From positions 101,101,001-101,165,000 of the forward strand of contig NC_060207.1 in the NCBI RefSeq assembly GCF_021130785.1: a stretch of 64,000 bases of DNA, written 5' to 3'. The notes beneath the pieces are model-generated. The model was not told the DNA's origin. It searched no databases and saw only the letters and a list, made by a program, of their open reading frames with translations. How positions within the stretch are numbered: the stretch's first letter is position 1; each line of letters opens with the position of its first letter. A program made the position numbers and the translations under genes. The stretch comes from Homalodisca vitripennis. Its lineage: Eukaryota > Arthropoda > Insecta > Hemiptera > Cicadellidae. Shown piece by piece: positions 10,163 to 21,763 of the stretch.

Positions 10163-12189
10163 TACACATACATATAAAACACAACATGATTATTTTAAAT
10201 GCTAGGGTTTAGAACTTTTATTATTGTTTGATCAGAATAGCTTATAAGTTGATTTATACTATCTCTAGAAAAATATGTTTAAAAATTATTCTGTATAATA
10301 CACTACAATGGATTCTAAACATTAACCTAAACTTACAGTTGCATGTCATCATAGACGGTTTGCATGACGAAGATTTATATTTTACAGACTAATATTAACG
10401 GAATGAAACTAAGATAAAATAATACTTGCTAAAAAGAAAGAAATCATTCTCTAAACACGAACACTTTTGAGGACAGAATGTTTTACAATATTCAAAACGC
10501 AGCCACCAATAAATTTAATTAATTCCTTCAACACTAAACTGACAGCTGTAACGCCTACGCAACACCACACCACAACCGATCAACAGAACAGACGAACACA
10601 GCATACTGAACCAAAAATACCAAAACTTAAAACATATGATTTCTTCCGCTCCTTCAAATGAGGTTATCATGAACACTTGTAAACAAAGAGGAAAATCTAC
10701 ATCAACGAGAACCTTCTGGTCTGAATGGCCTTGTATTGGTTTTAATAATCTAGACTATTGTGCAGGACGCTAATTTACTAGTCAATTTACCTATGAGTAT
10801 TGTTAGTAAAGCCCTTGATTATGAGGGCAAAGCCCAGGTCAAATATACTACAGACCGGAGTCATGATACTGTGACACCGCATAATCCGTCCTACGGCTCC
10901 GTTTCATGCAATAAGGGAGTACTTGGCCTCATAAATGTTAACATTTTATTGTTTTTTCCGCACTTCAAGATGGTTAAATGCCATCCTTGCAAAAGAACAT
11001 GTTGTCTTTTTAAGACTAGTTTGTATGTTAAAATAGGTTGTATTTTCTTCTAATATTAGATTTTAAGGTAACACAAAAACTTTGTAAATCTTTATAAAGA
11101 AAAAAAAAACAAAAAAAACAGTATGTAGAAGACAAGTAATAACAGATTATTCGCGTGCTTGATTGTTGATATGCGATAAAAAAAGTTAGGAAATTAGGTC
11201 GACTGCATAGATAGTTTGACATACGACTAGTACTGCAACAACACTCCGGCCTGCATTATAATCTAGTTTTGATAAAGCTTATCAGGTCACTATCAGCTAT
11301 GTATAACTCAGATAGTCTAACTAATACAATGTATTGTACATTATAATTTCAATTTAGCAACTTTATCGAACCAAAATAAATCTATTTATATTCATGACAA
11401 AGTGTAACATGTCAAGCTGCCCAATTTTACAAGAAGGCCGTGACACCCAATGTACTACAAACTCGTTTGAAACACTTAGCGTCACACGCATCTTATAATG
11501 TAACCGAGTTTTTATCATTTGACTGGGAGATCACCCAATCAGGAGATTGACTTCGGCGCTGTAGGTGGAAAATTTGCAAATAGATGAAGGATGCATGAAT
11601 GTTGAATTGTATGTTTGAGTGTGATCCTGATGTGGTAAGAATGTACCAAATTTTAGCTCTGAACTCGAATTGACTTTTGCTATACATATGCTATATCATG
11701 TCTTCGCAATAAAACATTGACCGATTGATTATTTGATTAAAATACAGTGAATGCTTTGTGTGCGCTGATGGTTGTTCACGTCAGGCATTTCTCCTCAGTT
11801 CGGATTTTTTAAATCTTCATGTTAGAGTTTGTTCACACAGGGGGATTGTTTCACCTCCAACATTATACGTACAATATTTAGGTAATCCATATCAAACCTT
11901 AACAACCCAATTTGCCAATTACAACACAATAGTAAACAGTGTGTACAACAAAGGCTTCTTTGTGAACGCTTCGGCGTTTCTGGCTCGTGTGACAAGATGG
12001 GTGAGGGAAAATATCAAGAGAAATTGACCAGTGCCTATTCTCTGGTGGATGTCTTTGAAGACGCGCCCGCAACAAACCCCAGCGGCTGTAAAACATGCTA
12101 CGTATGGCATACCCCATTACATTTAATGGTCCCCATTTTCGCGAGTTTTCATGCTACATGTCTTTATCATACAGACACACTTGTGGCCG
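10163..12189. other. Unassigned sequence
   Basis: About 2 kb without a recognised gene. A 64-codon Thr/Gln-rich frame (10467-10661) and a frame at 11758-12027 (with RVTRWVRENIKRN) have no family I can name. The stretch 11990-12090 is less AT-rich than its surroundings and may be an eroded repeat. Confidence 0.35.
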
Positions 12190-12560
12190 GCCGTAACCTA
12201 AGAGAGTAAAAAAATTTCTTAATTGTATCACTGTGTTTTAACTTATACTCTAAGTTAAACACGTTTCAGTAGTTTGGTACAGCATATATATATATTTAAG
12301 TTATATTTTCAAAGCTGGGTGTTGCAGGATGCAGCACAATTAAATTGATTTCATTAGACCTTGATTTTACAACGTAATTAATGATAGGCAATTAATCTTG
12401 TCTACATACAAATAAACCAATTCAACGAAGTATCGAAAGACTCAACAAGGCAAAAGAAGTCTAATGTAACAAAGTAACCTAATTATATACAGTGGCGTAG
12501 GTGAAAAAAAATTGGGTAGAACATCCGGGAGGTTAAAAAGACCCCTTTTTAAATTTACTT
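12190..12560. repeat. Dispersed repeat, copy A (paired with 14327-14830)
   Basis: Shares long near-identical blocks with 14327-14830, including GATGCAGCACAATTAAAT, CTTGATTTTACAACGTAATT and ending in ATATACAGTGGCGTAG. The latter block resembles the tips of hAT-like elements, but I find no paired inverted end. Orientation is the same in both copies. Confidence 0.65.
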
Positions 12561-13972
12561 ATTCACTTATATTATTTGATTGTAATCATCCACACATGCA
12601 AACATTTAAACTTTTCAAAATATTTGAGATTTGTGTTCTTAGCATAGTATTCAAATAATGATCTTTAGGGACTCCAAAATACAAAAACAACCTTTAAATT
12701 GAGTTTTTTAATTAAATATTTTGTATTTTAAAATTTAAACCAATAGAAATGTTCTGTAACATTATATTTGGTTCATTGTATTTTCCATCTGCCTTGACCA
12801 AATAAATATAACTTGTAGGTTACAACACTATAAATTAGAAATTATTCGATAATTGCCATGTACTATAGATCAGGTCAGCATTATAATAATTGTACGCGAG
12901 ACGACACATGACACGTATCAGGCTTGGTTGAAGCTGCATGCACAGTTTCAAGTCTATAGCTCATTTTTCATTCTCGATAAATTCTACAAACAGACATAGA
13001 AATCTATTGCTATAAGTTAAAACTTGGTCGTTATAATTTGGGATTATCAAAATATTAATACTTAACAAAGTGTTTCAAATACCACAGTTCTCAAAAGAAA
13101 ATACGATAAGATATCAAAGAACATGCCACAGAACGGAGTTAAGAGTCAACGTATACTGCAATCCTGCACCTGGCGTAGAAGCGCTAGCCTTGACTTATCA
13201 ACTAGTCAGGCACTTCCGTTTCACTCCAAAATGGGCTCGTCTTCCCTCCAAAATCATAATTATCTCATAACTAACACTCAATCAGTAATTTTCAGGACGT
13301 CTCATCGGACAGTAGCAGTGGAGTGTATAGCGTCTCTTCAAATTGTGAATTTGTCTCCCATTGAAGTTTGAAGTGTTTTATTTTTCATTACATTTTAGAA
13401 TAGTTTTTTTTTGTTAAGTGATCTGACTATTAAACTATATATTGTGAAGTTTTCTCAATAAATTTAATGTGAAATCTACGTCCAATAACTTCCAGAGGTA
13501 AGTTTGAGAAATTGATTTTGTAATGGGTACTGTGAAGATGAAATTGCTCTCAGATTAAAACGTATAGATACCCGAGTTTTAAATAACCACAGACTAACCA
13601 CTAGAACTAAAATAACGGGAGCCACATTTTTATTTAGCTGGTTTATTTTGTTGCTTAGGCACAGAGCTGGATGGACATATGGGCTTAAGTGGCTATAGCC
13701 CAAATCAGCAAATTTCAGGGAGCGGCAAAATTTTGCAGAGAGAAATATACATAATGTTTGTGGAATAATTGATTTTAGTACACGATGGAATTTTTAGGCA
13801 AAATTTGAATCTATTAAAATTACTTATAAAATTATCTTAAAGTTAGTCCAAATAGCCCATTGGGGGTTGTAACACTCGCATTGGTAAAAACATTCGGGGT
13901 AATTTTTAACTTGTGTTAAACTGAAATTATCTTCGTTGTTGAATTATGCTCATAGTTCAATTTCGTGTTTAT
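12561..13972. other. Unassigned AT-rich sequence
   Basis: No domain-bearing frame. Around 12930-12990 is a segment (CAAGTCTATAGCTCA, then TTCTCGATAAATT) that recurs in looser form at 50690-50760, so it is probably an interspersed repeat. Frames at 13070-13371 are unassigned. Confidence 0.4.
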
Positions 13973-14203
13973 TGTGTTCGGATATAAAACGACTAATCAA
14001 TTCGTAATAGATAATATAAACCAGAACTGTTCCGAACTGAGGTGGCTGATTAGCCGCATGTTCGGCTCTGCCCCCTCTCTTTCTCTTCGAGAGTTATAAT
14101 CAGCCCATGTTGGTGGCCCACGAGGAGCTCGTGAAAACAGACGAGCTCCTCACGCAGCAGCAAAATGGGGTGATCGCAACCGGCGAAGAGAAAGAGTGGG
14201 GAA
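13973..14203. repeat. Hairpin-forming repeat
   Basis: The arms are about 60 bp each (roughly 14070-14131 and 14140-14203): GCCCCCTCTCTTTCTCTTCG pairs with CGAAGAGAAAGAGTGGGG, and the centre GAGGAGCTCGT pairs with ACGAGCTCCTC around an 8-nt loop. The sequence before the hairpin (13973-14060) and one arm recur at 17083-17320, where the second arm is missing. It looks like a foldback repeat; no coding content. Confidence 0.7.
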
Positions 14204-14632
14204 GGAGGGGCCCCTCCTGCCAACTACAGATAGCCCGTGTATTGGAATAGTGGAATGAGCAGTCCGCGCGTTCTCGCTCCGTACTCCTCTGAATTTAATT
14301 TAGTTTAGTACCTGGCAAACCTATTAAAATGTATCACTGTATTTTCAAACCCCTTTCCGTAGTTTAGTACAGCATACATATATTTAAATTACATTTTCAA
14401 AGCTGGATTACAAGAGTGGGGAAGGAGGGGCCCCTCCTGCCAACTACAGATAGCCCGTGTATTGGAATAGTGGAATGAGCAGTCCGCGCGTTCTCGCTCC
14501 GTACTCCTCTGAATTTAATTTAGTTTAGTACCTGGCAAACCTATTAAAATGTATCACTGTATTTTCAAACCCCTTTCCGTAGTTTAGTACAGCATACATA
14601 TATTTAAATTACATTTTCAAAGCTGGATGCTG
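14193..14632 (+). repeat. Tandem duplication, 220-bp unit, two copies
   Basis: AGAGTGGGGAAGGAGGGGCC starts at 14193 and again at 14413. About 216 bp are identical by eye (14193-14408 and 14413-14628). The second copy then runs on into sequence shared with 12320 onward, so the second copy holds the ancestral junction and the first is the added one. It overlaps the end of the hairpin repeat. Confidence 0.9.
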
Positions 14633-14830
14633 CACGATGCAGCACAATTAAATTTATTTCATTAAACCTTGATTTTACAACGTAATTAATGACAGGCAAT
14701 TAATCTTGTTTACATATAAATAAACCAATACAATGGAGTATCGAAAGACCGAAAAAGACGTAAGGAAGTCTAATGTAACAAAGTAACCTCATTATATACA
14801 GTGGCGTAGCTAGAAAACATTCGAGGGTGG
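14327..14830. repeat. Dispersed repeat, copy B
   Basis: Second copy of the repeat at 12190-12560, in the same orientation, ending with ATATACAGTGGCGTAGCTAG. Its first part is caught up in the 220-bp tandem duplication. Confidence 0.65.
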
Positions 14831-15017
14831 ATTAAACATCCAGGAGGATTAAAAAGAGCCCTACTCGCAAAATTTAGCAATTTGTTTGTTTAAAAGTGAA
14901 TTCTCAATCTAATTGTACTTTTTAAATTTTCTTAGTCATTCAAATGTGATTGTAAGCATTCATGCTTGCAAACATTTAAACTTCTAAAGGACAGGAATTT
15001 TATTCAGTAACAAAAAG

Positions 15018-15750
15018 TTAAAGAACGCAACTGTTGTGTACTTTTGTGCCTACATTGTAATTCCTGTTTTCATGAATATTATGTTCGTGTGTGGACAATA
15101 GTATAAAAAACAAAATGTGCAAGCATATCCATTTGGTGGCTCGCTTACTCTGTAGCAAAACTGATGAATTACCTTTGGAAATGTATGAGAGTGGGGTTTT
15201 GAAAATTGACATCTATGATGATACGAACTTAAAGGAGCAAGTACTAAAAGAAATCTCATGTGACAAAAACAACAATCCTAATGACGAGGCTCGCACAAAG
15301 AGAATTTACGAAAAAATGACATCCTGATGGAATACACGTAAAGAAAAACAACTACTTCAGACCAAAAAGGTTATATTGATAAACATTTCACACAAATTTT
15401 AACTGCATTAGATGCAATGGCCACTACTGCGCAGATACCAGTTAAGGTAGGTCCAATCACTTAATGACCAGTTTTAACTAAACCACTATTTATTGTTTAG
15501 TAAAGTTGTAAAACTTAAATTGAATTAAATTTAAAACAAGTAATAGCAGCTCTAAACTATGCGACAGAAAATTCTGTCAAATTTGTCGACTTTATGTTTT
15601 AGGAAGAAGAGTGTAACAGAAGGCAACCAGGCAATGCCAATGTTAATAAACAGAGACGTTTTCTTTCCACCAAAAAGAACAAAAAACCCTCGCAGAGAGG
15701 CCTCACAGAGGATAAAAAGTTAGACATTTATCTAGACTTAAGCTTCTGAG
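15018..15750 (+). pseudogene. Remnant of a SWIM-type zinc-finger transposon protein
   Basis: Two frames around 15020-15330 together show a Cys/His pattern: CVLLCLHCNSCFHEYY in one frame, then DNSIKNKMCKHIHLVARLL in the next (from 15091). CxC/CxH spacing ending in CKHIHL is typical of SWIM-like fingers found in MULE-type and related insect element proteins. The frame from 15091 runs on to a stop at 15327. A later segment near 15640-15700 reads NKQRRFFSTKKNKKP. At least one frameshift; no catalytic domain seen. The family is tentative. Confidence 0.4.
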
Positions 15751-16041
15751 TGACAATGGCAGACTTCAATAAATTATATAAATTAGTGTAATTGTAATAT
15801 TGTATCATAAATCTGTATATTCGTAGCATTAGAGATCAGTAGGACTGAATTATTTTCATCATATTTATTACATAAATATTTCTGTAATATAAGTGTAATA
15901 TTTCTTACATAAATATAAGTGTTTAAAATTGTAAACCAAACATATATGATATATATGATCTTAAACTGAATTTGTCAGTTACATTACTATAATATAATTA
16001 GGACACTAATTGTATTAATAATGATGTCACGTGCTATATTA
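15751..16041. other. Unassigned AT-rich sequence
   Basis: Nothing recognised. Confidence 0.3.
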
Positions 16042-16797
16042 GTGCTCTTTCACACGATCCGGCGCGCGCCGTGCGGCGCGAGCCTGATGCGGCGTTGGGC
16101 TATGGGAGTAGATGAGTCTTTCCACACGACATCAGGCGCTCGCCGCACGGCGTAGACGCCGCGCGGCGCACAAATTCCGCCGGACTCCCCTACGCCTGAC
16201 ACGCGGCGTCCACGCCGGACTACTCTGCGAAGGGCTATTGTATCATATTGGGGGTTTCACACGGTCCGGCCCGCGCCGCACGGCCCAACCTCTAGTCTTG
16301 GGTTTGCCACTGGAGAGTGAAGACGTACGTATACTTCGGTATTGTTTTTGTTCAAGTGTTTTGTTTTTTTTTTTTAAGTAAAAATGAATGAAACATAAGA
16401 GGTAGTGGCAGTCGAAACTGATGAAGATATTGACATGGAAAAAGTCATAAAGTTCATCAAATAATTTGATTGACATACGAAAGTGAGAAAAGAATCTTTC
16501 CTCACTGTTCCGCAATGAATTGAATAAAACTTTGAAGGACCCAGAAGTATGTCGATTTTGAAGCAATGGGTGAATCCAATACCGCCTATTTCTTCTTCTT
16601 CGCCGTCTCCACAGTAAGTACATGGCTAGCACTTTATTCTTCCGCGGTGTTAACATTTCAATAGTTGAGCATGTACTGAACAGTCAAAACATGGGAGCGC
16701 CGCGCGGCACGCGCCGGACGAAACCGACCTCGTGTGAAAACATTCAGCTTCCCAAGCGAGCGCCGCACGGCGTGCGCCGGATCGTGTGAAAGAGCAC
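16042..16797 (-). mobile_element. PIF/Harbinger-type non-autonomous element, very GC-rich ends
   Basis: GTGCTCTTTCACACGATCCG starts at 16042 and its complement CGGATCGTGTGAAAGAGCAC ends at 16797, flanked by TTA (16039-16041 and 16798-16800), a Harbinger-type 3-bp duplication. The inner parts of the arms (GGCGCGCGCCGTGCGGCGC) strongly contrast with the AT-rich surroundings. Internal sub-repeats at 16125-16215 and 16255-16285 repeat the same GC-rich motif (CACACGGTCCGGC). Confidence 0.85.
16425..16656 (-). pseudogene. HARBI1-like nuclease fragment
   Basis: The minus-strand frame contains RRRRRRNRRYWIHPLLQNR, then GSFKVLFNSLR and ERFFSHFRMSIKLFDELYDF, the characteristic N-terminal region of Harbinger transposase-derived nucleases. 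The DDE catalytic part is missing, so this is an internally deleted element. The frame continues to 16243 but loses similarity after FHVN. Confidence 0.75.
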
Positions 16798-17082
16798 TTA
16801 TTACAGCTTTTGTAACGTAATTATTAATTTATTTACTACCAATTAAGGACTCCACATTATAATATCTTGCTTTTGCCCTATTAATTTGAATAGCTTTCCA
16901 ATAGCACAAAAAAAATATATATTTACCGTCGTTTTAAGCCTATATGCAAAATATGATGAAGTTGTGACACTTTATTCGTTGTGCACCATCTCACATTTTG
17001 TAAAGTGTCTTTGGAGTTATAAAGAAAGTTCAATATTAATATAATTAATTCGATATAATTTCTATGTTTTGCAGATATGTTC

Positions 17083-17320
17083 GGATATAAAACGACTCAT
17101 TAATTCGTAATAGATAATAGAAGTCAGAACCGTTCCGAACTGAGGTCGCTATCAGCCGCACGTTCAGGGTTTGTCGGAACTGCTTGGCTCTGACCAGTGT
17201 TGACAAATTTTCGGGATTTATCGGTACTGCTCGGCTCTGCCCCCACTCTTTCTCTCCACCGGTTGTGATCACCCAGTTTTGCTGCTGCGTGAGAAGCTCG
17301 TTGAAAACAGCTGTGTAACC
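17083..17320. repeat. Partial copy of the 13973-14203 repeat
   Basis: TTCGGATATAAAACGACT and AATTCGTAATAGATAATA match 13978 onward. 17228-17311 (CCCACTCTTTCTCTCC, then TTTTGCTGCTGCGTGAGAAG) matches the inverted right arm of that hairpin. About 60 bp of extra sequence, itself a short internal duplication of the CGG(A)ACTGCT(T/C)GGCTCTG motif, is inserted in the middle. Confidence 0.65.
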
Positions 17321-17326
17321 TATCAC

Positions 17327-19303
17327 ATAATAGTGATCGGAGTGGCTATATGCCCAGTCACCGGTCTTGGTTTCAAAGAACGGGAACGACTATGACGTCA
17401 CAGACTGTGACGCCAAAGGTTTTGAAGTAGCTCTAGCACTGTGCATTGTTATTAAAATGGGCGGGTTGTAGAATGTTTAGTTCTTTTGAACACTTGAAAA
17501 CTTTTATCAATTAATAAAGAAAATACGGACCATATTCAATTAAGAATAAGTGATTCGAGAACAATTTTGCATTTCATGAAGAACTATATTTCATGAAATA
17601 GGTCTATACCCTAAATATAGTTACTCAATATTGTGCACCAAACTTCATAGTTGTGATTAAACTCCATAAGTGTGAATACCAACAAAAAATTAAATTACAA
17701 GTAGCCTACGTATAAAATTGTAAAATCTTTAGAAATATACAGTGATCTTATCCTTTGGTTATAAAGTGCACAGTATTGATCCGTGTAAACATTATCATGC
17801 AAACTTTATAAACTAAATATTTAATTTGGATGCTTACAAAGACCTATTTGTCACATTTTAGTAACAGCATTATACCGCATTGGTGACTTACGTCCAATCC
17901 CTCTTACAACTCTATTAAGTGAAATTACTTATTTTTACTCATTTTTTGAAAGTTAATAAATATTGTAAGTTCTCAGTTAATTCCATTTTAATAATTTTCT
18001 TATAATGCATTCTACGGGTTTATTTTAGTTTGCCTCTCCTAATTATAATTAATAATTCAAGTTTCATATTTAGAGTCAATTTTAGGAATTTTCATGATCG
18101 TTTTTGGTTAAATAAGAATTTTGAGCTTGAGGAAACATCAGTCCCCGAAATTTATTGTACAGTAAATGGGAAAGCGGAAGGGATTGTCGTAATGAAAAAG
18201 AACTGTCTGTATCATCCACTTAAATGCATTAGATCTACGACAGTTGTGCTGGGTGTGAGATGCCATCAGTTGTTTCGTTGAGATGTCGTATACAACTCTT
18301 ATAACTTTCTCTAGACTGTTATTGCTTTAACGCAATTTTCCGTTTTTGGCCAGTCACATCTTAATGAACATATTCAGGCTTCTTTTTATGGTAAGTCATC
18401 AGCTCAATAAATTCTTTCGTGTAAGATGCCAACTTTTCTAGATAATCCTATCTGTTATCGTAATGACACATCCCTGTGTTTTTATAACAATGAATGAGAA
18501 TTATACATTGATGTATAACATTTCAAGTTCAAGTTTAAGTGTTACTTTACATCTGTTTGACTCATCCAGACGTTTGTATAACTGACAGTATTTTGCCGAA
18601 AAACAATAGAAAAGTTATGTAGTGATGTACACTGTATGCTATATACTTTTAAACTGTACCAAGATCCCTTCTATAAGAACTTACAGTCCTGCTAAAGTTC
18701 CGATAATACATTAAGTGATTGATTAATAATAAAACTATTTTTAATCGGTAAATGGGAAGAATTTTCAAATATCTCAAGATGAGAGACTAATTTCCCTCTT
18801 ACCACTTACATACAATATACAATGAAATCATAACCATTTGAGTGTTATTAGTACATAAGCCTAAAACAAATGTTTCCAGTTATTTTATGCTATTAAATGA
18901 CATACATATTTAATATGACAAAAATTATTTATAATTAATTATGATTTCTCTTAATGACTATTAATTGAAACATTCCAGTAAAATTGCGAGAAACAAAACT
19001 ATATCTTAATAAACTACGAAGTGTAGATTCTGGTACATGGTTAATTTTTAGTTATATATTTCTTCTTTTTAATTTATTTAAGCGTACACTTTTATTACAT
19101 TACCGTTCAATACGTTACCAAACGCATAATATGCAATTAATAAAATAGTCTACAAATTGTGTTTTTTATATTTCTAAGGCAGTGGTGTAAAGGTGACAGT
19201 TGTTGGCGCCCTTTCCGTTACGTCACGGTTGACGTCACCACCCATTGCCCGTCTGTCTAATCTACAGACGGTAGCCGGCCATATAGCCACAGCGAATAGT
19301 GAT
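17327..19303. mobile_element. Possible TIR element, ends diverged
   Basis: GTGGCTATATGCCC near 17342 matches the complement of GGCCATATAGCCAC near 19277. Further in, GACGTCACAGACTGTGACG (about 17394) corresponds to complement TGACGTCAACCGTGACG (about 19220). About 85 bp of weak terminal similarity bounds 2 kb of AT-rich sequence with no recognised frame; the 83-codon frame at 18030-18281 is unassigned. No target duplication could be fixed. Confidence 0.4.
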
Positions 19304-19521
19304 ATTATCAAAGTAGTTTGTAGGTTATGTTTTAAATAAGTTATAAAATAAATTATTTTAAATTTTGAAGTAAAGATTTACACTCTTACTTCATTATGAT
19401 TTGTAATAGAGTGCTACATAGTTACAAATTCAGTATAAAGACATTGCCATTTGTCACAATCCCGATAAGGAAAGCCTCTTCTGAGATGATAGTAAGCTAT
19501 GTTACATATAATCATTATATT
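19304..19521. other. Short unassigned spacer
   Basis: AT-rich, nothing recognised. Confidence 0.3.
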
Positions 19522-20755
19522 GGACAGAGTACGATAAGCTGACCCGGATTTTTTAATCAGTTACTATAAACATCGATGCATAATATCCGAATATTAACTA
19601 TGAGACTATCAATTGATATGAGCTACCTATAATAACAATCGTGTTTGAAATTAAAATAATTAGTTTAATATACACAATGTCAATATAATTAAATAAAGTA
19701 ACCATAAGGATCAATCAAACAAATTAGAACAGGAAAGGGAAAGTTGTATGGAACTATACCTCTCCTGTACACATACTGACAGAAATGAACTTCAAGCAGG
19801 TCAGATAGTGTGCCGCTTTTTAAACTTTGTTTCATAGCCTACCATGAGCTTTTGAATCTGGGTAATAGCACCAGTGGGAAGACTTTAATAAGCGACCTAC
19901 ACTTGTTATTCCATTGTTTTTATCAAAAAAATCGATCTCCAATTTTGATGTGTAAAAATCGTACATAATAAGAGTTATAATAAATTACTGTAACAAGAAG
20001 AATCTCCTACATTACAATTTTAAAAACATAAATTTAACACTAAATTTACAAAACAAAATCGCCAACTATGGCCTAGATTGAGATATTCAAGAAACTTTAC
20101 AATATTTATAACTTGCCCAGCTCATCAATGAGTAACCCCTTTTGTGAAATGGGGGAAAGAATTCTCCTCATGGGTTACCAGGAGCCAAAACCACAGTTTG
20201 GAGCCACTGAAACAAATCTTGTCACTTGTGTGAAATATCTCACATATTTTCCTCATATTCATCGCCATTTTCAAAGCCTTAAAATATTAGTTACTTCTTG
20301 CTGTTTATTGTTTACATTAAAATTACTATAACTAATAAGTATAAATCATATGCTAAGTTAAGTAAATTGTAACTGCATTATTCCTTTGGATAAAAATATC
20401 AAACCATTGGATAAAAAAAAACCAAATTACGAGTGTAGGCCGCTCATTAAAGTCTACCCGCACTAGTGACTAGGTCAAAAGTTGTGACTACCATTGACGG
20501 TAAATGCACAAAACCATTCACTCAACCCAAAATATGCCTTCCAGATGTCTGTGGCTATGGTTTTTCACATAATGGATTTTTCTGCACCACGCCAACATCT
20601 TGAAGTCAAGAAAAACACATTTTATCATCTTTAAAGCAATTTCATTAAATTGACTGTTATTTTGAATTTGAAAAAGTCACTTATCAAAAAGTAAAGTATT
20701 ATTCACTATCTGTAAAAAGTGTTTACAGATGATATAAGTTAATAAATTTCAAATT

Positions 20756-21384
20756 GGGTACGGTCCAATAAGCGGACCCGGTTTTTTATATCGAAGAATA
20801 TAATCATCGATACCTAATATTCGCATATCGAATCATAGACTATCAATCGATATAAAAGTAATAACAATCATATTATGTTTAAATTAAAATGTGAATTTAA
20901 TGATAACAAATAATAAATGAACATAACCAAAATCAGGGAAACTCATAACTTTAACTAAATGAAACAGAACGAAAACGTTTTTACTAAAGTTGTGTCCACC
21001 ATTACCTTCTTTTTTTGCATCTGAAGACGACCATGTTAGCTCCTCTGACAGTTACATTTGTTACCTTTCCACAAATATCACATAATGGATTCTTAGGTAC
21101 TAACCCAACATCCTGAAGCCATAAAAAACATATTTTATCGTCTTTTAAAGCAATTTCGTGAAGCTTTCTAAGATTGACGGCCATTTTAATACACAATGTT
21201 ACGTGAAATTTAAAATATTACCTTAATTGTATTATTTGAAAGTGTTTACAGCTGTTCATATAGATTATTTAAGTTGTTAAAAATAATTCATCAGTATCGA
21301 TTGATTATATCGATGGTTATGATTAAGTAATATCGTTTGCCAATGTCGATATAAAAAACCGGGTCCGCTTATTGGACCCTACCC
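20756..21384 (-). mobile_element. Merlin-like non-autonomous element with perfect 8-bp duplication
   Basis: GGGTACGGTCCAATAAGCGG starts at 20756 and CCGCTTATTGGACCCTACCC ends at 21384. The flanking TTCAAATT (20748-20755 and 21385-21392) is perfect. The element is 629 bp, with end-proximal ATATCGA repeats and one minus-strand frame (21002-21196). The 8-bp duplication and zinc-ribbon start fit Merlin, the eukaryotic relatives of IS1016/IS1595. Confidence 0.8.
21002..21196 (-). pseudogene. N-terminal zinc-ribbon fragment of a Merlin-type transposase
   Basis: 64 codons, MAVNLRKLHEIALKDDKIC, then FLWLQDVGLVPKNPLCDICG and a basic tail ending FRCKKRR. The CxxC pair followed by FRC is the start of the zinc ribbon that precedes the DDE domain in IS1595/Merlin transposases. 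The rest of the enzyme is absent. The start could be either M1 (MCIKMAVN) or M5; the relative at 9336 has MAVN, favouring M5. Confidence 0.6.
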
Positions 21385-21763
21385 TTCAAATTTATTAATG
21401 AGTATTGGTTGGATATACAGATGGTTACAATTTAGTAATATCATTTGCAATATCAATATAAAAAACCAGGTCTGCTTATCATACTCTACTCATATCTTAT
21501 TCTATCAAAGCAGCGTACTGTAATGTTAGCTCTCATGAAAGATGTTTGAATAATACCAATGTTGTATTTTTGTATAGTCTAGGCTAAAAATAACACTATA
21601 AATATTGGCTTAGGGACAGCCACTACACAATCCAAAATCATCATCTTCAATGATAACATACTTCTGAGTATTCTAACTGTCATTTTTACCATGAATAATT
21701 TTGTGAAGAAAGTATTAAAAAGTACAGAAAAATTAATAATAACTGATATTTAACTTATTATCA

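Larger units (their letters stand above)
19522..21491 (-). mobile_element. Older Merlin-like element containing a younger one
   Basis: Left GGACAGAGTACGATAAGCTG and the complement of right CAGGTCTGCTTATCATACTC have the same layout as the Merlin-like ends at 9124 and 20756. A coding remnant on the minus strand at about 20550-20650 reads DDKMCF, LQDVGVVQKNPLC, the diverged partner of the intact segment at 21002-21196. No clear flanking duplication. The frame at 20113-20331 is unassigned. Confidence 0.6.

Noticed and set aside
11758..12209. A host gene exon (frames with RVTRWVRENIKRN or LTSAYSLVDVFEDAPA)
   Set aside because: Overlapping frames on both strands with no recognised domain and no supporting splice sites; more likely an eroded repeat.
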